Origin: Thermothelomyces thermophilus ATCC 42464
Lineage: Eukaryota > Ascomycota > Sordariomycetes > Sordariales > Chaetomiaceae
Assembly (NCBI RefSeq): GCF_000226095.1
Contig: NC_016475.1
Span: 310,001-374,000 of the forward strand
Direction of reading: 5' to 3'
DNA length: 64,000 nucleotides
The notes under the pieces were generated by a model. That model did no database searches. It worked only from the letters and a program-made list of their open reading frames with translations, and was not told the DNA's origin. Shown one piece after another: positions 35,683-47,508 of this stretch (the stretch's first letter is position 1; each line of letters begins with the position of its first letter). Both the position numbers and the translations under genes were made by a program.

Positions 35683-37901
35683 AGGTTAGTGCTAACCTCT
35701 TCGGTTGTTCGGCTGATAGTAGCTTCGTCGATCGTACTCATTTCTATAAGCTATTGAGTGCTTGCGGCTTCCTACTATTAGGTCTGTTCTGCTTTCCATC
35801 GTACATACTATAGCTTTGTCTAAAGCTCCCGAATTTGCAATTTCTTTTCTTCTATATAATAGAGGCAATTGTTGCTCTAGTACAAGTCCTATATGTCTCG
35901 TCCGGTTCCGCAGTACCTAGGCTAGGCTTGTCTTGGAACTATCGTAATGCTTTCTAAATTATAGGCTTCGATCTTCTAAAGCAATTCGGCCGCTCTGTTT
36001 CCTATATCGTAGACCCATTCCATAGGGTATAAGCTTCTGTCCTCATTTCCTTATCAGGTCGGCTAGTGATTGTTTTCGAATTTGTCATGGAAGTAGTATC
36101 GGCATTCGTATGCTACACACTAGAACTAGGGCACTTATGTATGTGCCTCGTGTCAAGGGTATAGTCGCGTGGCGTTGCCTGGGAGGTATTAGAATTCTTT
36201 CCCGAATCCTTCCTATTATACGTAGACCGTAGGTACTCTAGTGCTAACATAGGAGTATTTCTTCTAGTAGCTTTCCTACATACACTTGTCTTTTCCGCGG
36301 TTTGTATATATAAACTGGTATTCTAGGTTCCGCACGTTGTTACTAAGTTGTTGGCCGTCAAGATACTTGGCGTAGCTATTAGGCCTATCGTATGTCATAG
36401 GCTATTCTCCTTTAATAGTTTCTATAATACGTTGGAGTTCCCTCATTTCGTCCCTCATTCTATCGCTCTACTAGGCAAGTCAAATCAAGCGCCTGTCCTG
36501 TTCGTACAGTTCTATGTTAAGCCGAAAAACTTCGTTACGGTACTATTCGATTCGTTCCTAGAGGAATAGAACATTAGGTCCGGGTCTTTCGATTCCTTAG
36601 GTATCGGTAGTCTACGATCTATCCTGCCTCTATATAACTGTGAAACCCCACTACCTCAAGACTAGGAGAATCGAGATTAGCAGTATATACTCTCCTACTA
36701 TATCCTATTTAGCGAAACCTATCTCTAGATCCATAGTGACTAGTTCAGAGTACGGTGCTTGTTCGTCTTCTCCGTCGCCGTCGTGTCCGAGACTGTCCGT
36801 GTCACTGTCCTTATCTTTGTAGCTTGTAGCTGCTACTTCGATAACGTCCTTGGTAGTTTCGTTAATAGTCGTAATTTCCTTTCTAGGGGCTAGTTTCTAT
36901 TCTTTCTTCGGGCTTTGGCATTCTTGCTTATAGTACCCTTTCTTTCTATAGTTATAGTAGGTAACATTAGACTTGTCTTTGGTTATCTTCTTCTGATCCT
37001 GCTTCTACGTTATATCTATATCTATAGCTCTGGGGTACGTCCTATACGAGGTACTAACGTACGCTCGCTTTTTCTTGTCGTTAGCCTTAACTGTAGTTCT
37101 GTTTATTTGACCTCGTTTCTGCTACTCTCGTATATAGAGTTGATCATTAATTCTAATAGCCTATATGATATATTTGTCTAGGGTCTTAGGCCGATCATAC
37201 TTATATAGCTTGTCCTTGACTTTTTCCTTTAAGCTATTATAGAACAATTGTATTAATGCCTTGTCATTAAGCTAAGACTTAAGTATGTCCTATCTAAACT
37301 ATATAGCGTAAGAGGCTACTAACTTGGTCTATTAGAGATTAGCAAGTCTTTCTTATATATAAATCTTCTCGTCTTTGTCACTAAAAACTTTCCAAAGCTC
37401 TTCTTCGAAATGGTCGTAAGATCGGAAGACTACCCGTATAAACGCGTCTCGATCGTCTTTGTCTTCCTCCGTGAGATAGTCATTCCACGTAGGCTCGAAC
37501 CATCTAAGTGCCTTGCCCTCTAGTCTTATAGCTACGTAAAGGACTTTGGCTTTATCATCTAGAAACTTGTTATCATTAAGCTAGAAGTAGGATCAGAGGT
37601 TTGTTAAGAATCTTACAAGATCCTCCTTAGTTCCTCTATATTTACTAGGTAGTTCGATCTTGATGCGCTTCGCTCTGGCGCCCTCGAGTGCCTCGATTTT
37701 GGCGTAGGCCTTGTTAACCAACTTCTGCGAGTACTTTTCGCGGTTCTCAAGTTCCTTAATTCGAGCTTAAGTAGCCTTATCTCTCTAGTCTAACTCCTAA
37801 ATCTGCTACTAGAGTTAACTAAGCTAAGCGAGCAGCTATTTAGCCGTGATGTTAGTAGTTATATCGATATCAAGGTTAAAGTCTCCTCCGTTCTAAACTA
37901 T
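35640..37901 (-). pseudogene. gag of chromovirus D
   Basis: The frame is the same length as B gag (2,262 bp including the stop). The start codon is now ATA (37901-37899), the TAA stop is conserved at 35640-35642, and the zinc-knuckle region lies near 36950. Many TAG codons interrupt the frame. Open pieces on the opposite strand are shadows. Confidence 0.75.
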
Positions 37902-37928
37902 AATAGAACAAAGGGAGTAGTAACAACG

Positions 37929-38376
37929 TGTAACGAACCTAACTTAGACTTCTTCTGAAAGGGTCTAGACGGAGGTAGGTGAAGCGGGACAAGTAGGCAG
38001 GTCGTCTGAGGGATTTGGTGAAGCCAAAGGGTTTATAACAACACTTAGAGTTGTCTCTTATAGTAATTAACAATACTTAGTATAAGTACTGTGATTATGA
38101 TTATTACCACTAGCGAACTCCTAGAGTCTACTATAACGAGTGACTAGCTAGCTATATATATATAATGGTCTGTCCTTCTTCAATAGTTATCACTAGTACC
38201 ATTTCTCCTTTCACTTTGTGATTCTGCGTTGTCGACGGTGACATATTATTATCACTAGTGAAGACCTTAGTCTTGGCGGTGATAATCTTCTGATTGGTCC
38301 GTCGAGTGATTGGCTGTCGGAATGTCCCGTGTCCTAGCTGCAGCCTGCTAGGCCGCCTATGTGCTTATCCGTGACA
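37929..38376 (-). repeat. 5' LTR of chromovirus D
   Basis: Starts TGTAACGAAC and ends CCGTGACA. The segment AGTGGTAATAAT (element sense) is a RIP-altered form of the self-priming sequence of B; the adjacent primer site reads TTGTTACTACT. Confidence 0.88.
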
Positions 38377-39449
38377 CTATAACGGCTCCCTAGCAGCTAG
38401 AGGCCCTATTAACCGCTTAGACTATCTTAGCTAGGGTTCGGGCTTTAAGGTCTTCCTATAGGCCTACGTTCCGTATTATAACCTCCTACGAGGCCTGTAA
38501 TAGCACTGCCTTAGCCGACGGTAGGCCTCTTTAGAGGCCTATTACCCCTTGTTACGGCCCTATGGCTACCTATGCCTAGGTAGGGTAGGGGGTAGCCTTA
38601 AGGGCTTCTTTAAGCCCCTTTTTGACTTCTTCGGCTATAAGTTCTTATAGGTTTAGAACTAGGCCTATAATAGTAGTCATAAGGCCCTATAAGAGCCTAT
38701 TAGCAAGGTCCTATACCTTGCCCTATTTAGGGCTTAGTATAAGGTTGACTAGTTATACGATAAGACTCTTTAGCTCCTTAATATCCAGGGTAAGGTAGGC
38801 CTATAGTAGGCCCCCCTTTGATTAGTTCAAAGCTATAGGCCTCCCTACTTAGTGGTTTAGCGGTAGGCTTTAAATTAACGTTACGTTTAGGGGCGCTAGG
38901 TAGTCTGTGTAGTGAAAATTTTGATAGGCGTACGAGGTGCGGTCGGATTACGGTCGGGTCCGGTTCTAACGCTTGTAATGCCTGTTACACACCTGTAACG
39001 GCTCGCGTGTAGTTGAAAGTGGTACTATTAGATAGCATTTTTTGAGAGCTTTCTAGCGATAGTAGTTTCGTATGTTTTGGTAGGGTATTTGCAAAGATGT
39101 AAGAGAAGCTCTTATAAAAAGATATAAGAAGTATAGAGAGTTTTGTAATCTTTTTAATACTAAATTAGAGTCTAGTCGTTAAAAGTCAATCTAAAGGGAT
39201 TATATAATATAGAACAAGTATACCTTAAAAGGAAGCTAATTATATTATAAAGATAGGCTGAAGAAGTGGTAAGACTAGAATTAGCTTTTACTATCTAGCC
39301 GTTATAAATACTTAGAGAGTATATTTTAGAGCTCTAAAGATTAGACCTTTTAACTTAAAGAGTAAGGGAAAGCCTAGAAAAGGGTATAATAAAAAGCTAG
39401 TAAAGCACTAGCGAAGCCGAACTATAGTCCTTAGGATACGGTGGCAAGC

Positions 39450-40990
39450 TACTCTATAAAAGAGCACTCTACGTTCCTATAGAAGAAACTATAAGGCAAG
39501 AAATCCTCTAGTTACATTATAATAATGCTAGAGCTAGGTACTTTAGCCCTAAAAGAACTAGTGAACTTATTTAAAGAAAGTTTAATTAGTAAGGCCTGGC
39601 AAGAGACGTTAGGCATTAGTACCGAACCTACTATATTTACTAAACGAATAAGCCGAGACGATATTAAGGTTATAGTAGCTTAGAATCCCTATTAATCCCT
39701 AACTAACCCTAGTAAGAGATTAATATAGATATAATTATAGGTTTTCCTACGATAAATTTCCAAGTAAAAGAGAAGAACGTAGTATTTATAATTATAGACT
39801 AATATACTAAGATAAACTAGTTCTTTACTATTAATTCAGATATTATAAGTTAGCGGCTTACTAAGCTAGTTTATAAGGAAATTAAACTTAAATATAGTAT
39901 ACTAGAGGGCTATATAAGTAATTGTAGCTCCATATTTACTTTAAAATTCTAGGCAGATCTCTACTACCTAAACCACGTTAATAGGAGGCTTTTTATAGCA
40001 TTTTATCCCTAAATCGATAGCTAAACCAAACAGAGTAATTAAACACTTATATAATACCTTTACTATTTTACTATAGCAACCTCTATAATTTAGGCACAAA
40101 TCCTCTTAGAAGTAAAGTTTATATATAATAATACTATTAATATAACTACTAGACTACCCCCTTTTTAAGCATTAATAGGTTATAACCTTACAATCTTATT
40201 ATAAATTAGAGACAATTTGCTAGAGGGGAGGTACTACCCTAATATAATAGAACAAATCGAAAAATTACAAGTATTACAAAAATAACTAGAAGGACATTAG
40301 AAAGAAGCCGTCTAAAATTATAAGATTCATTATAACTAAAAGTATTAGGAAAGGATATTTAGGAGGGGTAACTTTATCCCACTCTCGACCTAGAATCTTA
40401 AGTTAAAGATACCTAAAAAATTGACCCCTAAATTTATTAGTCTATTTTAGGTACTTAACCTAGTCGGTTTGCTAATATATTAGCTAGTATTACCTATATA
40501 GTATACCTAGCTATATAATATCTTTCTTATTTCTCTGCTCGAACTATAGCACCTATATAGCCAAAACAAGGCAGAATAAATGCCAATGCTAGAGCTTAAA
40601 GATAATAAAGAATAGGAGGTTAAAGAAGTTTTGGCAAAGTAAGCCGATAGGAGGACTTAGTGGTTCCTAGTAAAATAGAAAAGGTAGCCCTCTAAATTTA
40701 ACCAGTAGGTAGACGAAGAAAACATCGCTAATATATAAGGTAAAGTATATAAGTTTAGGAAGCGTGCTATAACTATAGAGTGCCGACGATATGGTGCGGA
40801 AGAGTACGAGAAGAGGCTAGGAAGAGGGCGCCCGCGAAAAACGCCTAGATGTGTATCCTAAGAAAAAGTATATAGGGTAGGGCGGTATATTACCATAGTA
40901 ATATGCCCCGAGACGGTAATCGAAATACTATAGAAAAGGCCTAGAGAAGGGCGCCCTAGAAAGGGCCCTAAGCTGTATTGTAGAGAGCTA
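39450..40990 (+). pseudogene. Integrase, chromodomain and AT-hook remnant of element E
   Basis: The H2C2 zinc region starts near 39495 (LHYNNARARYFSPKRT). The core follows (INIDIIIGFPTINF; near 39970-40060 FQADLYYLNHVN and SQTKRVNQTLIQYLYYF, an altered DGQTERVNQ-type motif), then a C-terminal domain with EAVQNYKIHYNQKY and TPKFIGPFQVL. The chromodomain is at about 40605-40760 (DNKE.EVKEVLAK, WFLVK.K, FNQ.VDEENIANI). It is followed by GRGRPRKTPR (40820-40849) and EGRPRKGPK (about 40945-40975), both of AT-hook type. Stops are mostly TAG at Trp or Gln positions. The product would integrate cDNA, probably at chromatin marked for silencing; this copy is dead. Confidence 0.65.
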
Positions 40991-42508
40991 TATTTTAAAT
41001 CGACATTACACTAAAACTATAGTAAAGAAGGCCTTACTAGAGGTATTAAAATTAGTGAAAAAAAAACATTTATATTATAGGTATTATAAATTGGCGAAGT
41101 AAATCTATAATATTAATTTAAGGCTAAAGGGGTATTTACTCTATATAATTAAGAAAAAATAAGAATAGGATAAAATTTTACCACCTTAAAAACCTTACTA
41201 AAAGCCCCTATAGGAGATAAACTCTAAGTCTACTATATATTTACCTAAGAATTAGGCTACCTTGCCCTTATTACCTAGGGCCCCTATTATAAATGTACCT
41301 CGTTTAGTAATAAACTTGTACTTAGCTATTTACTAAGTAATATAACCTTCGTTAATAAGCTCTGGATAAGGCAATAGCAAATACTATTAGATTATAAGAT
41401 TATATAGTACCTATATTATATTAGTAAATAATCGGCTAGACCGAAACGCGACTAAACGTACTATACTAGTATTAAACTTGGGCTATAGGTTAGTAGCTAT
41501 AATCACCTACTTATAATTAGTTATAAACTTGCCATATATAAGCTATTATTCCTATAAATATATTAGTATCTACGCTAAATTGTAAACAAAAATAAATATG
41601 TGCCTATAAAAGTAATCTTCTTATTACTATTATTAATAAGGCTTATATTAAACTAGTAATACTTCTTAACTACCTTAAAAGTAATAGCTATATCATTTAT
41701 AAGTATAGTAATATAGTAGTAATAGCACTTACTAAATATAAACAAATCCTTAGAGTTAGCTATATCTAGCTTTAAGGCCGAAATAACCTTATAGGCAGAC
41801 CAAATTATAATTATAAGATTAACTATATCACTAGTTATAGTACTAGCAGCCTAAACAATTATCAATACCTAGGGAATCACTACCAAAACGTATACTTACC
41901 AGGAGGTAGCTTGTCTAATGGCCCTAGCAGTACTAAAAACACTTAAATAAGCTAATAATAAGATATATATATTAAACGTCAAAGGGGACCTTATCATTTG
42001 CCTTAATTTCTTTAATAGCGCTATATAAGTACTATATATATAGTAGCAAATCGGCCGTACTAAGCTACTAGATCTCTATAGTATTACTATAGATATAAAA
42101 ATAAAGATTTGAAAATTAAAAAATTAGATTATAGGCAGCCAAAGAGCGAACGATATAAGGAAGATAAGGTTAAAGATTAAAAGAAAATCGAGAGCAAAAG
42201 GCAGCCCTCTAAGAGAGTTAAATATTATTTCTATCGCCGTAGTAGAGACCTTCCTAACGCTATAGTAACCACTAGATATATTTATAATAAAGTAAATCTT
42301 TAGACGAAAACACTCGAATGGTAACTATAATAATAGCGATATATATACGAAAACAAAGGCACTTAGCACCTATCCATTCTATATATAATTATAAATAAAG
42401 CTATAATAACAAAGCGCTAAAATAATAACGACCTACTACTACCAAATAAACATCCGGAATAAAGCTATTCTAATAAAGCCTATAGGCCTATAGACAGACC
42501 TACTAAGG
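40991..42508. other. Unassigned degraded 3' internal region of element E
   Basis: TA-rich sequence lies between the AT-hooks and the polypurine tract. Fragments of open frame occur on the plus strand (for example near 41250-41420 and 41780-41960), but I recognise no domain. It may be a 3' untranslated region or an accessory ORF. Confidence 0.4.
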
Positions 42509-42524
42509 GGGAGAGTAAGTTATT

Positions 42525-42880
42525 ATAAATGTAAGCTAACCTACGCCTATAGCCAGGCCGTAGTAGCTAGAGGGCCCGTGCCTAGGCACTAATAGGTATA
42601 ACCCTATTATAACAGGTATAGTTAGGGCATGGCTAGGAAAAGAGGATAACCGATCCGTAGTATAAGATATACCTATTAGCCTACGGATCCGAAAGAGAGG
42701 TTTTCCTCCCTAAGGATTAGTTTATATATCTACGATTCGAGAGGGATACAAATAGGCAGCCTGCCGGCCTTAGAACAATTGATTCCCCTTGCCCCCGCGA
42801 TTAGTACAAACCTGCTTAGAAAGGCCTTCGTGATAGTGCTACCTCTCTTAATAACTAGCCTAACAGCAGGCCGCCCTGAT
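42525..42880 (+). repeat. Probable 3' LTR of element E
   Basis: The segment follows a purine-rich tract and ends near CCCTGATA, compatible with an original TGACA end. No second copy is in the window, so both boundaries are approximate. Confidence 0.4.
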
Positions 42881-44088
42881 AAAAATAGTTATTAGTATTA
42901 ATATACTTAATAATTGAGACCTATTCATAGTTACTAAGCTAAATAAAGGTTAGCTTTCATACCTTTATATAAGGTATAATAACTATTAGAATATCCCTAA
43001 TACCCTTTATATAGCCTTTCTTATTTATATTATAGATATTATTATTAGTAATATTATATATAAGCTAGGTAATTTAGAAGAGTTTAAACTACTACTTTAA
43101 AGTCTAATAATCAAAGGCATCTTTCTAGGACTAATCTAATATATAGGAGCGTTATATTCGAACCTCTAAATAGTATACAAGGAAGTTAGAATATTAGCAC
43201 TTTCTAAGAGATTTTATATCCTTCTTTATAAGGAAGAGTTAACTAGCCAGATTCTTAATAGCCAAGATAGATATTAGCTAGCCCTAGGCATCAAGTTAGT
43301 AGATAGCTCGAATAAGAGAAGCTTCTTCTACATTTAACAGGCATTATTATAGCTCTCTAGAAGCTCGAAGACTCTTATACTAACTAGAAAGACGGTCTAT
43401 AAGCGTTGATCGGGGGACTCTAAAGAGGATAGCAGCTTGTCGAATACTAGGGATATCTTTCTATTCGAGCGCTAGGATTGCGGCTTGGATACAGCCTTCC
43501 TAATTAAGATTTAAATTAGCCATCGTCAAAAAGGTAGAGTAGACTTCGAATATTATAAGAAAAGAGGAATTTATGGTAAACTGGCTTGCGATGTTGGTAT
43601 CTTGGTGGTGTACGTTTAGGGGCTTAAATTGGTGGAGATTTGGTGGCCGAATTTGGTATGTGACCAATATAGGTATGATTGACGTTAAGCTCAGGCGAGA
43701 CGTAATTACCAACACGCCTCCCCCGCGCCTCCCAATTTCTAGTAAACAAAGCTTAATCAATGTCCCTGTTTTACGAGGTATCCTGTTGATTTTTCAAGAA
43801 GCATACCTCCCCAAACTCTAGAGGTTTCTTTCACTGATACACCATGTTTAGTAAAATCTTACTTATCGGAACTTTTGACCTATCATCGTAGTCTTCCCCA
43901 GCCTACTGTTATCTGTTACATCCAACCCCCTCTTGGACCTTGGTGCTCTCCCCGAGCCGCCACCAAACACGACAAGGGTCCGCGTCTGGAGGCATGATTA
44001 GATATCATTGCTCTCAATCAAATATAATTATATACATACCCCGTTCCCTCAAGCTGGACTCGCCTGCTCCCTGTCCCCTTGCGTCAAA
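42881..44088. other. Transition zone from RIP-degraded to unique DNA, no gene seen
   Basis: Up to about 43560 the sequence is TA-rich with many TAG/CTA words and looks like degraded repeat. From about 43560 the composition becomes ordinary. Two overlapping ORFs of 80-86 codons at 43500-43821 on opposite strands show no domain and are probably chance. The end of the zone is the 3' flank of the methyltransferase gene. Confidence 0.5.
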
Positions 44089-45215
44089 TCAGGCGTCAAA
44101 GTGGGGGCTTGACGTGCAGCAGGCTCGCTCCTTCAACCCCCAAATACTCAACATATCGGTTCCTTTGCCAACCTCATACGTCCGCTCAGGCTTGATATAT
44201 GCGAGCCGCTTGAATGCACCACGTCCCGAATTTTCATGCGTTGCGTTCCGAGCGGCAGCCTCATCCTGGATCATACCATCACCGCCTGCTGCCAAGACGT
44301 TCCAGTAGATCCCCTCTCTCAAGCCCCAAGGCGGCCCGGGAAGGCTGAGATCTTTGTATAGGGGGAACTCCAGGCAAACCAAGACTCCCGAAGGGGCCAG
44401 CAGTTCGCTCATCCGTCGAGCCCAGTCTTTCCGCATCTCCGGGAGCAGGGCACAAAGAAACTTCCGGCTCGATTTAGCCCTTCTTCTTCTTCACCACAGC
44501 GTGGCACCTTTGGTCTCCCAGACTCACCGTGTAGTCATAGATGAGGTCAAATCCGGAAAAGACCTCTCCGTCCGAGCAGCAGTCGCTCTCCCAGTCCCTC
44601 GCGAAGAAGTCCCCAACCACAAACCGGACGTGGCCTCGCTCGGATGCGGGATACCGTCCCATGTGGCTGCTGCTCGAGAAGTTGTCTTCAGACGGCGCGG
44701 CGAGCTGGGAGGCCGCGTATGCCCGGGCCATCTCCACCCCCCTTTGCGAAACATCCAGCCCGTAAGCATCGTAGCCGTGAAGGGCGAGCATCACGACGTC
44801 ATATCCTTTCCCGCAGCCCTGAGAAGGAAAAAGCACGCCGTCAGTAATTTGATGCTACTCGGCATGGGGATGTGCCGTGCGCTGCGGTGAGGGTTGTATT
44901 ACCGGCACCAGAACTCTTGGCCGATGCTTGGCCAGCCCGTCCGGTCTCGGGATCAGATTAGTGGGAGATTCGACGAGGTCGACAAGCGCGGGGGAGGGTT
45001 TGCCTCGGTCCCAGAGGTCACTCTGCTCGCTCTCCCAGAGCGCTGACCATCCATCTACCTGCTCGGAACGCCGCCTGCAAAATGTAAGCCGTGACCTGGG
45101 GCGGTGATAGCCGTCGCATGGGTGGGAAAGCAAAGAGGTTTATGGCTTACCTGCCACTGAAGTGGGAGATCAGACGTCCCGGGACGAAGGCAGTTTGACT
45201 CCCCTGACTCGACAT
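44089..45215 (-). CDS. Thiol/halide methyltransferase (TPMT-like, class I SAM-dependent)
   Basis: Four exons on the minus strand: 45215-45151, 45074-44903, 44818-44528 and 44460-44089, giving 299 residues. Introns of 76, 84 and 67 bp all have GT..AG ends and join in frame. The start is supported by the usual family opening (PGRLISHFSG, followed after an intron by GWSALWESEQSDLWDRG.PSP). The SAM-binding motif VLVPGCGKGYDV is split by intron 2 just before GCG. An acidic residue after strand 2 lies in YGLDVS, VVGDFF and FDLIYDYT follow, and exon 3 holds CLEFPLYK and GPPWGL. Family members transfer methyl groups to small thiols or halide-type nucleophiles in the cytosol; the substrate here cannot be told. 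It lies downstream of nudF on the same strand and borders the transposon island. Confidence 0.88.
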
Positions 45216-45981
45216 GCTGACCGTGCGGCTTGGTCGGTATTGTGCCGAGGAAGTGTACTAACTGGTGCTGGAAGCGAGCATTACCAGTCGTCGTGAGCTC
45301 GGTCAGACACCTCTTGCTGCTACAACTCGTTGCTTGGGACCTCGTGGCGATCCGGCAATTCCGTCATTGGCCGTCCATCATACCCGCTAACGGAAGCATG
45401 TTCTTCCTCTCCGATGAATTTCATTTGGGAGGGCCTCGAGGTGTTATCCGTTGAACCAGGGAGGAAAGCGAGCCGGCATTGTCAGCTTATGGATGTTGAG
45501 ACCTGGAATTCGAGTTTGCGGCACCCAAAGAGAAGCAGAGATTCTTCGTTAACATGAATGACAATGCGGACATGGAGCTCGACGTCGCGTTGAAGAGTAG
45601 GCCAGGTCGACGCCAAGGATTAAATCGCTCAACATAGGGGTATCTATCTATAGCTTTGGTATCTTAGGTAAGGGAGATCCTAATCGCTCAACCAAGGAGC
45701 AGGATACAGTGACGGACCCGGAAATCGAAGATACCAATGTCGATACCTGCGGAAAAGGCGGCGCTCTCGTGGCCCTGCACACTAGGTGAGGAAAGTAGTC
45801 GTTCGGTCCATTCCGCAACTGACCTTCCCCAGGAGTCCCTTCTTTGAGGTCCGGCCTTCGTGTGACACCCCTCTTTTTGGTTTCTCTCCACTCCCGCCCG
45901 GGTCGCGCTGATAACTTCCGAGATGATCACGGACAGGCTTGCCCATACACGTGTGGCTGCACTGAACGCTCATCGGTCCTT
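45216..45981. other. Intergenic region between the methyltransferase gene and nudF
   Basis: This must hold the promoter of the methyltransferase gene and the 3' end of nudF. Near 45620-45700 there is a short TA-richer patch. The ORFs seen here show no domain and no coding pattern. I see no RNA gene. Confidence 0.5.
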
Positions 45982-47508
45982 TCAATTGGCAAAGATCCTT
46001 ACGTTGAGGTCGACGCTCCCGGTCGCGATAACGCAGCGGATTTGCTGGGCCTCGACGGCCCCCGATGACTTCTTCGGCGTGCCATTTGTCTCGGCACCTT
46101 GCCCATCCCCACCGTTAACCACGGGGACATCCTTGACGACGGAAGGGGCCCACCGGATGCACTGCACAAAGTGACCGTGAGCGTCCGATATCGTCTTGAC
46201 ACATCTCCCTTCTTGTGTAAGGTCCCAGCATCTCAGCGTGTAGTCGTCAGAGACCGAGAGGAGATATTTGCCGCCTGGGTGGAAGACGAGGCCCCGCACC
46301 CAGTTGTCGTGTCCGACTAGAATCTTGATGCATGTGCCCCGAGCGTCCCAGAGCCGGATGGTCTTGTCCCTTGACCCAGTCGCCATAAACTCGACCGCGC
46401 TGGTGGCGGGTGGTTTCTTGACTCCGGCGATAGCCGCCAGGTGAGGATAGGAAGCGGCAGGCGCGATTGCGCAGCAGAGCACCACGTGCTCGTGGCCGAT
46501 GAGCGTTGTCTTTGGCTCTGGGTTTGCTATCGATACATCCCACAGTCGGCTTGTATAGTCATCGCTTGTTGAAAGGATGAACCTGCCGTCGATCGAGGGA
46601 CAAACATCGCGCACCCACTCAGCGTGTCCTCGCAATGTCTTGACGCAATAGCCCGTGCTCACATCCCATATCCTGAGCGTCTTATCTCGGCTAGCACTAA
46701 CCAAGAGATTCCCAGCGCCGCCCGCGACGCCGGAGGGGATGAACCGAACGGCACTGACGCTGTGATCATGACCGGGCAATGTCCGGATATTTTTATAGTC
46801 GTCTGACGGGTCCCAGAGTTTGATGGTGAGATCCGAACTGCATGAGGCGAGGAGTGTGTTCCCTCGCGGGCCACCAAAATCAACATCCAATACAGCTTTG
46901 GTATGGCCTTTGATTGTCCGTTCTAGCTCTCCAAGTTCCCAGTCCCATATCTTGATGGTCTGGTCCTCGGAGCCCGAAGCTAGCGAGGAGAAGACCGGGT
47001 GGAAGGCGACGCATGTGATGGGGCTGCGGTGTGATTGCAGCGTGTGCCGCGCAGGGGATTTCGGCAACCAGTTGACTGGGTCTTTATTCTGCCGTGATGT
47101 CGGAGTCGAGTTGTCGAGTTCTGACTGCAGGGCAGCATTGCGGGCTTCCAGATCCATTATCTGCGAGCAGCACGGTTAGAGCCGAGCATAAGGGATGGCT
47201 CGTGATCGAATGCGGGAAGCTCTCTCGCCAACCTTCTTCTGTAACCGGACAACGCTGGTCCACTTCTTCTCCAAGAGGCCTTCATACTTCTTTGCTGTAG
47301 CGGCATCGAAGACATCTTCCCCAAGACCGAGTTCGGCTCTGAGAGCGGCAGCGGTACTGGTCAGGTTGTTGGAGGTCAGATAGGCAATGAGGGCTCGGTG
47401 TCTGTTCGCCCGTCAGCGCCGGTTTCCGGGTCCAAGGCGAACCCCGATCAAGGCCGGGCGCAATACCTACAGCTCCTCAGCCTGTCGAGGCGTTAATAGC
47501 TGGGCCAT
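45982..47508 (-). CDS. nudF: LIS1/NudF, WD40 dynein regulator
   Basis: Three exons: 47508-47471, 47401-47233 and 47160-45982, with introns of 69 and 72 bp, giving 461 residues. The start [13 protein letters not shown] and the next exon ([36 protein letters not shown]) form the LisH dimerisation domain. A short coiled coil follows ([17 protein letters not shown]), then seven WD repeats from about residue 105 ([76 protein letters not shown]) to the conserved end [14 protein letters not shown]1/NudF binds dynein with NudE and controls its force and plus-end targeting, so it is needed for nuclear migration and hyphal growth. It is divergent to the Stu2-type gene. Family and extent are very secure; the first 5' splice site (GTAGGT) is slightly unusual. 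Confidence 0.95.

Larger units (their letters stand above)
30781..38376 (-). mobile_element. Chromovirus D: RIP-degraded Ty3/Gypsy element inserted in LINE-2
   Basis: A 7,596-bp minus-strand element has 448-bp LTRs (30781-31228, 37929-38376) and 5-bp duplications CTATA. It is the same family as A and B: gag (37901-35640), -1 overlap, pol to 31891, and an antisense ORF at 31356-31997. The part of the LTR near the element ends differs strongly from A and B, so D represents another LTR subfamily. The two LTRs differ from each other by transitions only, which shows RIP-like change after insertion. Confidence 0.9.
27893..39110 (-). mobile_element. LINE-2: second Tad1-like LINE copy, 3'-truncated and split by chromovirus D
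   Basis: The segments 27893-30780 and 38382-39110 match LINE-1 from about 5025 to 8646. The 3' part of the LINE (equivalent of 3441-5025, with the RT C-terminus and TAA tail) is missing exactly where the right LTR of element C ends. Loss of the 3' end is unusual for a LINE, since target-primed insertion normally truncates the 5' end, and points to later rearrangement. Endonuclease and gag-like ORF1 can be followed in pieces on the minus strand with many TAG codons. Confidence 0.8.
39111..42880 (+). mobile_element. Element E: 5'-truncated Gypsy element (integrase, chromodomain, AT-hooks, 3' LTR)
   Basis: Directly after LINE-2 a plus-strand pol remnant begins part-way through. An integrase is clear, then a chromodomain and two AT-hook-like motifs, about 1.3 kb of unassigned degraded sequence, a purine-rich tract near 42508-42525 (AAGGGGGAGAG) and a probable LTR from about 42525 to about 42880. 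No 5' LTR is in the window. The left boundary is where similarity between the two LINE copies stops. Confidence 0.6.

Noticed and set aside
43500-43821. Overlapping ORFs of 86 (minus) and 82 (plus) codons
   Set aside because: No domain, no introns or start context that could be supported, and they lie at the edge of degraded repeat DNA.
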